64,000 nt of DNA, taken from the NCBI GenBank assembly GCA_028023455.1, contig JAQFVV010006238.1, positions 5,772,572 to 5,836,571 of the forward strand, written 5' to 3'. How positions within the stretch are numbered: the stretch's first letter is position 1; every line of letters begins with the position of its first letter. The notes under the pieces were generated by a model that worked only from the letters and a program-made list of their open reading frames with translations, had not been told where the DNA came from and made no database searches. This document shows, piece by piece, positions 55,921 through 64,000 of the stretch. A program made the position numbers and the translations under genes. The stretch is from Epiperipatus broadwayi (Eukaryota; Onychophora; Udeonychophora; Euonychophora; Peripatidae).

Positions 55921-56275
55921 TGTTAAATTTTATTATTTCACAATTTTCTGTAGGGTACTATATAATAAAAACATATATTTAATTACTGTACATAATAAAT
56001 AAACCCAATATTATACTTGTTTTTGTTAGAAATGACAGCTATTTTATCTTAGTTTGATAATATACTGGTTTTTATCTGATCCTTTGTGTCAGCCATGGGA
56101 TGGCACTATTTCTGTATAATAAAAACATATTTTTAATTACTATACATAATAAATAAACCCAATATTATACTTGTTTTTGTTAGAAATGACAGCTATTTTA
56201 TCTTAGTTTGATAATATACTGGTTGTCATCTGATCCTTCGTGTCAGCCATGGGATGGCACTATTTCTAGCTAAAT
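55921..56275 (+). repeat. 154-bp module in two tandem copies; a third at 58755-58895
   Basis: TATAATAAAAACATAT begins at 55961 and again at 56115. The two copies share AATAAATAAACCCAATATTA and CATGGGATGGCACTATTTCT almost perfectly. A third copy (58755-58895), including the preceding TTTTATTATTTCACAATTTTCTGTA, lies on the far side of the minisatellite. Confidence 0.85.
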
Positions 56276-56329
56276 TTCTAGAAATATGCCATTTCCATGG
56301 CCGCACCCAAGCCTTTAAGCATTCTTTCT

Positions 56330-56480
56330 AAAATAAATCCTAGAAAGATTGTTAACTCGGAGTTAAGTCTTCTTTCTATGCTAAAAGGTAGAGTGTTAAC
56401 TTAGATTTAAGTCTTTTTTCTACGATAAAATCTAGAAAGAGTGTTAACTCAGCTTAGCGGCTAATGGTGTGGCTTTTTCC
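56330..56480 (+). repeat. Imperfect tandem repeat, unit about 60-65 bp
   Basis: GTTAACTCGGAGTTAAGTCTTCTTTCTA, GTTAACTTAGATTTAAGTCTTTTTTCTA and GTTAACTCAGCTTAGC-type units follow one another, with CTAGAAAGA between. The region is richer in CpG than the rest of the window. Confidence 0.6.
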
Positions 56481-56985
56481 GAGGCTAAAAGCAGAGGAAA
56501 ATGCCGTAGTTGTTTGTGTCATGCACTACATCGTAATGCTGTGTTATGTATTTTATGTAACAATATTGTACGAGGGTATGTTAAGTTGATCGTGTCAAAA
56601 TTATTTAAATTTTCATTGGGGCCTTTTTTTAAGACAAATTGATGTACTGTTACCTTTTAACAATTTTAACAGTGTCATGATTGTTCCTCATAAAGCTGTA
56701 AGCCTCCTAAATTCTTGATTAGGGTAGCGTAAATTTTTTAACGATCACGCTTTGAGTCACGTTTTAGCGAGAAATTTTCCGAGACCAAGAAGATGGCTAA
56801 TTCCATTACAGAAAACTTGAAAAGATGGGAATTGACAGACATGGAAGCGAGTGCTGGAATATTTTTACAGCAGAAAAAAAACATCCTGCTGAAAGAAAAG
56901 ATTGGATTGTGTGGCAAATATATTTAGATTTGAGGTCCAAAAACATCTTTTGACTTTCATTTGTAAGTCTTGTTGTTGCTGACAG
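56481..56985 (+). other. CpG-containing block with small frames, unassigned
   Basis: At 56794 an ATG frame reads MANSITENLKRWELTDMEAS and stops after 44 residues. A shifted frame reads AEKKHPAERKDWIVWQIYLDLRS. The frames overlap with an apparent shift, suggesting a decayed coding sequence of a repeat. No family recognised. Confidence 0.3.
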
Positions 56986-58720
56986 AAATGTTCACTTAGT
57001 AAAGGGCAGCTTGTTTGAGGGATTCCAAATGGCCTTCATCAAATGTAAAAAATAAAAGTAACTTCAATTTTTATTTAAACATACATCCCTTCTCCCAATA
57101 ATTGTTGTCATTGGCAATCAAATGGTCAAATAAAAGTAACGTAAATTATTCTTTAATCATATAGAAAAAAAACCCCTCCCACTAATTGTTGTCGGCAATC
57201 AAATGTAAACCAATAAAAGTAAAAATGTAAATTATTATTTAAATATAACCCAAATTACTATTTGAACATACACCAAAAAAGACCCACTCTTGTCAATAAA
57301 AATTAAAGAAACAACTATTATTGTCTGAATGTCAAACCAAATATTATTTGGGAAACCCAAATAATTTATAAACGAAAAAAAGAAAGTCAAATCGGTTGTC
57401 ATTCAAATGGTAACCAATAAAAGTAACTTAAATTTTGATTTAAACATACACACAAACAAAAAAAAATGCAAATCCTTTCTCCCAATAATTGTTGTTGGCA
57501 ATCAAATGTAAAAAATAAAAGTAACATAAATTATTATTTAATCGTACACAAAAACACCCCTCCCACTAATTGTTGTCGGCAATCAAATGTAAAGCACTAA
57601 AAGTAAGGTAAATTATTTTTTTAACGTAACCCAAATTACTATTTGAACATACACCAAAAAAGACCCTCTTGTCAATAAAAATGAAAGAAACAACAACTAT
57701 TATTGTCCCATTGTCAAAAATATTATTTGGAAAACCAAAACAATAATTTATAAACAAAAAAAAAAGAAAGTCAAATTGGTTGTCAATCAAATGTAACAAA
57801 TAAAAGTAACTTAAATTTTTATTTAAACATACACAAAAACAACCCCTTTCTCCCAATAATTGTTGTTGGCAATCAAATGTAAAATAAAAGTAACATAAAT
57901 TAGTATTAATCATCACCCAAAAACACCCACCCCTCTCACTAATTATTGTCAATCAAATGTACACCACTAAAAGTAATGTAAACTATTCTTTAAACAGTTA
58001 CACCCCTTCGCCCAATAATTGTTATCGACAATCATACACAAAAAACACCCCTCCCAATAATTAGTGTCAATCAAATGTAAACCAATAAAAGTAAGACCGT
58101 AACTTATTATTTAAACATAACCCAAATTACTATTTGAACATACATCAAAAAACACCCTCTTGTCAATAAAAATTAAAGAAACAACAACTATTATTGTCCC
58201 ATTGTCAGAAATATTTATTTGTAGAACCAAAACCATAATTTATAAATGAAAGGAAGTCAAATTGGTTGTCAATCAAATGTAAACCAATAAAAGTGACTTA
58301 AATTTTTATTTAAACATACACCCACACACACACAAAAAACACTTTTCCCAATAAATGTTGTCCAAATGTAAAATAAAAGTAACGTAAATTATTATTTAAT
58401 CGTACACAAAAACACCCCTCCCACTAATTGTTGTCAGCAATCAAATGTAAACCTATAAAAGTAACTTAAATTATTATTTAACGATCCATCAAAAACCCCG
58501 TTCTCTCTTGAATTTTGTCAATCAAATTTTATAAAAACAGTAATACTATTTAAAAAAACACAAATTACTATTTGAACAAACACCAAAAAAGACCCTCTTG
58601 TCAATAAAAATTAAAAAAACAACTATTATTATCCCATTGTCAAAATATTATTTGGGAAAAATAATTCAGAAACAAAAGAAAGTAAACTTTGTAAACAAAA
58701 AAAGTCAATATTAATAGAGA
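56986..58720 (+). repeat. Complex minisatellite with nested units
   Basis: Short units of about 70-90 bp built on CAATCAAATGTAAACCAATA AAAGTAA..TTTAAACATACACAAAAACACCCCT..CCCAATAATTGTTGT alternate and are organised into larger repeats. GACCCTCTTGTCAATAAAAATTAAAGAAAC recurs near 57285, 57660, 58150 and 58590, so the larger period is about 380-490 bp. The 128-residue minus frame at 57566-57952 is a by-product of repetition. Confidence 0.85.
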
Positions 58721-59261
58721 ATTGCTAGCCCAAGAACGTTATATTAATGTGTTGTTAAATTTTATTATTTCACAATTTTCTGTATGGTACTGTATAATAA
58801 AAACATATTTTTAATTACTATACATAATAAATAAACCCAATATTATACTTTTTTTTGTTAGAAATGACAGCTATTTTATCTTAGTTTGATAATATACTTT
58901 ATGACATCACTATCCTATGACATTATCAAATATACAAAAGACCATGATTTTAAAAAAATGGTGACTTTTTTTAAAATGATTTTTTTAAAGATTGTTGTAA
59001 TCAATAGTTGACTATTGATCAAATTTGTGCATATAACTTGATACTATTAATAAGTATTCATTTTTTTTTCAAATTGATCTATCAATTTTAAAACACAAAA
59101 TACTCCACACATTTTGAGGTTTTTTTTTTTAAAAGTATTTTATTATATATATATATCAAAATTATCTCAGATTCACAACTCAACTACTAGCCAAAAATTA
59201 TACTCTAAAACACAACCAATGGTTTCACTGCTACAAACAGATTTCTCAAGTGTAAAGACCT

Positions 59262-59745
59262 ACAAAATAACAAATTTAAACTAAACATTACCCACAATTC
59301 CACTTACACCCATACACCCTTAATATTAAAAGAACTTTTAAATAAGTCAATTGCTTTAGAATCATAAATCTTTAATAATAAAGATTCTTTAATTTTTCTT
59401 TTTATTTCATTTCTCTCAAAGAAGACAACCTTAGCCTCATCAAAATTAATAGTGGGGCCTGTGTCTTTTTCATGGACATAACTAAGATATTTATTTCTAA
59501 CCCTACTTTTATGCTTTGTATATTCATGAAAAAGATACAGGCAACACTATTAATTTTGATGAAACTAAGGTTGTCTTCTTCAAGAGAAATGCAATAAAAA
59601 GATGAATTAACGAATATTTATTATTAAAAATTTATGATTCTGAAGGAATCCACTTATTTAAAAATTCTTTTAATATTAAGGGTGCATGGGATGTAAGGGT
59701 AATTGTGGGTAATGTTAGTTTAAATATGTTGTTATTTTGTTTTTT
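59262..59745. pseudogene. Inverted pair of Penelope-like element 3' ends (GIY-YIG endonuclease tail)
   Basis: Two arms are reverse complements around a short centre near 59510. On the minus strand (about 59515-59304) an intact frame reads KSRVRNKYLSYVHEKDTGPT, then INFDEAKVVFFERNEIKRKI and KESLLLKIYDSKAIDLFKSS, and ends at a stop. This is the C-terminal half of a GIY-YIG domain as in Penelope-like elements: H-x-(20-25)-H pattern, F-E-R-N with the catalytic glutamate, KRKIKESLLI. The plus arm (59523-59720) encodes the same tail with FKRN in place of FERN and one internal stop. The sequence beyond the stop (AATTGTGGGTAATGTTTAGTTT) is also duplicated, so the arms include 3' UTR. Head-to-head truncated copies are common in Penelope insertions. 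Confidence 0.75.
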
Positions 59746-59929
59746 AAACTAGAGATTATCTCTAGTCTAGATATAAATTTTAAATCCCAGTTAAAGATTA
59801 ATAACTATTTTTCAATTATATGCAGACACACATATAGAGTATAAGCCATTTCATTTCTCTTTTTCCATGTGTAATATTTTTTATAAATGTACTTAATTAT
59901 CTTTTCCCCTTACACATTGTTGAAACATA

Positions 59930-60345
59930 TGAATAAATATACTGGCTAAATTATTAATACAGATGGAGATGTAATGAATCAAATTTATCATAGAATTAAA
60001 CATAAATAAAGAGTGACAGAATGTTAAAAAAGATTGTATTAGTGCTTATATGTGTACTTCAAAAGCTTCAACAACAATACAAAGGTTGGTGACCACCTAG
60101 TAAAGAACAGAGAGATGCATGTTTGAATTGCCAGGATTAGTTTGAAAACAAATGAGATATATAAAGATTAAACAGATTTCACTGACATCATTAAAAAAAA
60201 ATAAAGAAATTCAAATAAACTTTTGTTAGACATTCTTCTAAAATAGCTTAAAAAAAAAATGGAACTGAAGATTTGCAAAAGATCTAGTAAGAGATCATAT
60301 TCAGAAAAGATGGATGAAATACGAATATTTATATTATAATAAAAA
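59930..60345 (+). pseudogene. Eroded RTE 3' fragment
   Basis: TACTGGCTAAATTATTAATACAGATGG (YLGQIINTDGN), CAAATTTATCATAGAATTAA (EINHRIK), ACAGAGAGATGCATGTTTGA (RSMERCT), ACAGATTTCACTGACATCAT (QTGVTDLI) and AAAAGATGGATGAAATACGA (RWMDEIR) follow the intact element in order. All frames are broken. Confidence 0.75.
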
Positions 60346-60419
60346 AACTGAGTAGTAAAGAAATTTTTAAAAAAGCATAGACATCTTTATTTTGCTGAGA
60401 ATTGATAATGAGATAAGTA

Positions 60420-60570
60420 GATATGTTAGTGGGTGAATCAGTGAATAGATAAGTAGACAGGTAGATATATGAATGGATGGATAGTAAGCTTGATAGATAA
60501 ATGGATGGATAACTAAATAAAGATAGACAGACAAGAAAATAGTTATCCAAGCAGAAACAGATAGATATAT
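60420..60570 (+). repeat. Degenerate GATA/ATGG microsatellite
   Basis: AGATAAGTAGACAGGTAGAT, ATGGATGGATAG, GATAGATAAATGGATGGATA and GATAGATATATTGATAG are imperfect tetranucleotide runs. The 73-residue Ser/Tyr-rich minus frame at 60550-60329 is an artefact of this repeat. Confidence 0.8.
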
Positions 60571-61345
60571 TGATAGCTAGATTATTTTGAGATTAGGTAT
60601 CCACAATTAAGAATAATTTTCAAGTATGAATGTACAGTGCCATCAGTCAATAAATAAAATTTGACTAACACCCTACCATATTAGCCTCTAAGGAAGAATA
60701 TTGGTTCATCAAATAATAGTTTAACTCAAACAAAATTGTATACTTCATTGCAGATGGTAATAGTTTTATATACAGTTTGTGTTTCATAATCTTCCACAAC
60801 ATTTTTTATTTTATTGGTTCAACCACCTACCTAAAGTTATTCCAATGACCACATAACTGCAATAATAATAATAACATATTTCTGTAATAATACAATTATA
60901 CTTTCAACTTTTAATTACGTACAGATTCCAAATCATTAACTTTCTTTTTTCTATATGCAAAAACATATTTTCTTTAATTTCATTTTTTTTTTACATAATT
61001 GAGGATATAAAGTGAAGTAACAATAAAAAATTGCCTATAAAAGTATTTGATATTGAACTTTTGGAAAAGACGGACTCCAATTTTTAAAAAAGATAATTTT
61101 TAAAAAATTCTAAAGAAATATAATAGTAATGGCTTCATTTGGATGATATGGCTGATAATAGAATACATTGATGAGCTATAGTTAGCCAGTTATTAAAGTT
61201 CTTCATATATAGAAAGTTTCCAAATAATAATTAAAACATAGCATCTCAAGATGATAAATAGATAAAGTAAAAGGTCACTGTATGACATATGTGGACAAAT
61301 ATGTCAATGAATTGATTTATATGGTCATCCAAAATCATCTCCAAG
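60571..61345. other. A+T-rich stretch, nothing recognised
   Basis: No sustained frame, splice-bounded segment or repeat boundary was found. Confidence 0.45.
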
Positions 61346-62105
61346 GACAACAGAATATATAGAACCTATATGACTATACAGGCTAGTTAGCTTCAATTAA
61401 AAACACTTATATGCTTTTCAGTGTGGTCTGATAGCTTAATAGTATAAAAAAGAGGTATATATAGCAGCTAGAAGTAAATGCATTAGTTTTTAAAAATCTA
61501 AGTGCACTGTTCCAAAATTCAAAGTACCTCAAAGTGAAAGCCATAAACTTGAAACTAGTCTGAGAATATTGGATAGGATAGTGCAAGATAGGGATTTATT
61601 AAACACTACTATCCAGTATTTGTCATTACTTACTAAAGCTTATAGCAAGTGGCATAAAGAAAGATTGAAAAGTATGCTGTTAAAAACAGGAATATGTAAG
61701 CTGGAGTCATGTGATTGGTCATGTGATATTTTATTGGTTTATACCAAATCCTGGCCAGAGGATAGACATCTCTAAGGTTATTAAACAACTAAGTATACAC
61801 TAATACATAGAAACTGAAATGGTTTCAGATCTATATGACTATACAGTCAAGTTGTTTAAATTGAAAACATTTGTATGTCTTTCAGTTTAAACTAGAACAT
61901 AATGGTAAATGATGGTAGCTGGAAGAAAGCTGCATTATATCCTAGAGATCCAGAAACACTGGTCAAGATTAAAAAATTATTACTGATGAAAGTTATAAAC
62001 TGGCAATGGGTCTGAGGATATTGGACAGGACAGTATAGGATAGGGGTTATTTACGCACTATTACTTGGTGTCTATTATTATTTACTAAAAATTATAATAA
62101 ATAAG
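61346..62105 (+). mobile_element. Hammerhead retrozyme family A', old tandem dimer, monomer about 452 bp
   Basis: Body text shared with family A in plus sense (CTATATGACTATACAG at 61369 and 61831, CATGTGATTGGTCATGTG near 61710) shows two head-to-tail units. Hammerhead relics lie at 61528-61575 (CCTCA-AAGTGA-AAGCCATAAACTT-GAAACTAGTC-TGAGAATATTGGAT) and 61983-62026 (CTGATGA, AGTT-ATA-AACT, GCAA in place of GAAA, GGGTC, TGAGGATATTGG). The GTC sites are 452 bp apart. Each copy has lost a different core element, so neither should cleave. The 68-residue frame at 61569-61775 is not a gene. Confidence 0.75.
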
Positions 62106-62129
62106 ACAGAGATGATGAAAAAGTTATTA

Positions 62130-62965
62130 TTATTTGTTTTAGGTCAACATGGGTGTGATGAGAATCTTGGCCTCAGTGTGCCTTTGAGCATTCCATCATC
62201 AGAATTTTCAATTGGATGGACAGTTGAAAAGTTGGAGTGTGTGGAGTGTATTGAAGTCTGTCCATTAAAGTATGAAGATTGGCTATCTTAATATATATCT
62301 CAGAACTTATTGCATCTATATGTAGAGATGATAATCTGGACCAACTGGTGACTGCTGATTTAGCATGAAATATGTATATTGGTGACTATTTTTCAACACA
62401 TATGTGTTCAAGTGTATCAGTGTTACGAGATGTAGTGGAGAGTGGTGGGTCATGTGAAAGTCTGTCCTCATATACCCTATATATTATATACATTGATACA
62501 TGTAAATAATAAGCCTGTATTTCAGATATTACATAGTAGAGATGACTGTCCATCCCTTGTATATGTATTAAATGGATAATGTCCTGTAGATAAAAAGTCG
62601 GATTGACTTTAGATCAACATGGGTGTGATGAGATTCTCAGCCTCAGGGTGGCCTTTGAGCATACCATCATCAGATTTTCAATTAGATGGATGGTTGAAGA
62701 GTTGGAGTGTGGAGTGGATTAAAACCTGTTCATTAAAGTATAAAGATTGGCTATCTTAACATATATCTTAGCAATTATTGCATATATATGTAGAGATGAT
62801 AATCTGGACCAACTGATGATTGCTGGTTTAGGATGAAATACATATATTGATTATTTATCTTTTTGGCATATATGTGTTCAAGTGTATCAGTGTTATGAGA
62901 TAGAGTGGAGAGTGGGTCATGTGAAAGTCTATGCTCATATACCATATATATTATTTGTCTTTTAT
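62130..62965 (+). mobile_element. Hammerhead retrozyme family B, tandem dimer, monomer 468 bp
   Basis: GTCAACATGGGTGTGATGAG-type starts at about 62143 and 62613 (ATCAACATGGGTGTGATGAG). Hammerheads are at 62337-62383 (CTGGTGA, A6 to G; ATATGTATA|TTGGTG) and 62806-62850 (CTGATGA intact, stem II weakened by AGGAT, TTGA in stem I). Core-to-core distance is 468 bp. The body includes GGAGAGTGGTGGGTCATGTG and a terminal AATAATAAGCCTGTATTTCAG shared with the 20.4- and 29.8-kb copies. Confidence 0.82.
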
Positions 62966-63790
62966 ATAATATTTTGTAGTGTAATTTTTACTATACTAAT
63001 CTCATACAAGGTAAGGATTAGTTTCTATCTGCTTTTAACATCTTGTGGAGGAGTGTAATCACAAATAGATTAGCAAAAACATTTGAAAAAAGATTTATGA
63101 TTCACACAATCCAGCATTCATCAGTTGGTCCAAATCACAATTTCTTACACATATTTTTATCATTGTTTTGTATATACAGATACCCAATATTAATATAGTT
63201 TAATTGATGGGTGCCAAACTTGCTGCCCTCACAATTTTGACACGAACCACTTGTTGAAAATAACAATTTTTATTAGTCATCCTTAGATTCAAGATTTTTC
63301 ATATGTCATTGGTCATGTGTTTATGATTACATCCTTTGCATAAAAATAGTGTAGGGAAAATTATACTACAGAAATATTATTTATTAAGTGAATAAGATCT
63401 TGTATAGATGATTAATAATTTTTTAACATATTTACAGCAAGTGGTTTGTGTCAAAGTTGTGAGGACAGTAAGTTTGACACGTCACTTAAACTGTAGTAAT
63501 TGGTTATCTAGATATATGAACAATGATAAAGATAAGTGTAAGAAAGTTGTGATCTAGGCCAACTAATGAACGGTAGATAGTTCAGCATGAAATATGCATC
63601 TTGGGTAACATACATCTTTTTCACATGTCTTAACTTATGTGTGTATGATTACACTCCTCTAGAAGATGTTAAAATAGAAATCAGTCCTTACCTTGCATGA
63701 GAGTGATGTAGTAAAACGTACACTACAGAAATCTTATTCATTAAGTAGATAATGTCTAGCCTAATGAAGGACCAACAAAATTATTAATGT
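62966..63790. mobile_element. Hammerhead retrozyme family C, inverted dimer plus tandem unit
   Basis: Minus-sense family C (62966-63282; truncated core CTGATGAATGCTGGATTGTG near 63120) is joined at about 63283 to plus-sense family C running to 63790. In the plus part, the GGAAAATTATACTACAGAAA body at 63354 recurs as GTAAAACGTACACTACAGAA at 63711 (period about 357 bp). The hammerhead at 63551-63608 reads CTAATGA (G5 to A), then GAAATATGCATC|TTGGG, so it is inactive. A shared body motif TTGTGTCAAAGTTGTGAGGA occurs in both orientations. Confidence 0.8.
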
Positions 63791-64000
63791 CTTTATAGCT
63801 TCGTTTTTTCCTCGTGTTAAAATGGCCACATTAGTTTGCGAATATCTGTTGCTATGATACCAATAGTACGATGATTATGACGATTTAAACAAGGTATTAA
63901 TCCATTATAAAATATTTAAAATGAAATATCTTTTTTTTTAATAATACCATTAGTAAATTCATTTAAAATTAATAACTTTTATCTACTAATAAACTTTTAA

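Noticed and set aside
57566-57952. 128-residue minus-strand frame
   Set aside because: It lies wholly inside the minisatellite; its repeated LG-ERG-F and NLxYFYF text simply mirrors the DNA repeat.

Overview
The window is very A+T-rich (roughly three quarters by eye), has no dense gene layout, and is packed with decayed non-LTR retrotransposons, a hAT relic, foldback elements and short tandem or inverted repeats. This is a repeat-dominated intergenic or intronic stretch of an invertebrate animal genome. RTE-type LINEs, Tx1/L1-like LINEs, Penelope-like fragments, a Buster-type hAT and hammerhead-ribozyme repeats fit several A+T-rich lineages (cnidarian, mollusc, flatworm); I cannot settle which.

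Layout. 1-1491: 3' part of a Tx1/L1-like LINE on the minus strand. 1705-2104: a long inverted repeat. 5407-7947: an uninterrupted 846-residue RTE endonuclease/reverse transcriptase, 5' truncated, with a GAT-rich 3' tail. 8894-10069: a 1.2-kb TA-flanked terminal-inverted-repeat element. 14.8-24.8 kb: eroded RTE pieces in both orientations. 20.3-32.3 kb: scattered hammerhead repeats. 34716-35003: a well-formed coding exon on the minus strand. 37.0 kb: Penelope-like fragment. 38113-40744: decayed Buster-clade hAT with inverted repeats and an 8-bp target duplication. 44.9-45.9 kb: hammerhead array. 46.9-53.6 kb: RTE fragments, two hammerhead family C copies and a 367-bp tandem duplication. 55.9-58.9 kb: minisatellite flanked by a duplicated module. 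59.26-59.75 kb: inverted pair of Penelope-like GIY-YIG tails. 61.35-63.8 kb: three hammerhead families back to back.

The most striking system is a set of about ten non-autonomous insertions (families A, A', B and C; monomers about 456, 452, 468 and 356 bp) that carry type I hammerhead ribozymes, i.e. animal retrozymes. The copy at 32119-32177 (minus) keeps every core base, a two-part stem I, a 4-bp stem II and a GUC cleavage site; the copies at 45039-45097 (minus) and 53094-53155 (plus) also have intact cores. Most insertions are not simple head-to-tail arrays: one part is inverted relative to the other. Four insertions are flanked by perfect 10- to 17-bp direct repeats and a fifth by an exact 14-bp pair, as expected for target-primed insertion. 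Penelope-like fragments in the same window supply a plausible source of mobilising enzyme. This inference is untested here.

Other host-gene evidence is thin: one convincing minus-strand exon (34.7 kb), two weaker minus-strand candidates (42.6 and 25.6 kb) and one plus-strand candidate (55.6 kb). The window may therefore lie inside the large introns of one or two genes I cannot name.
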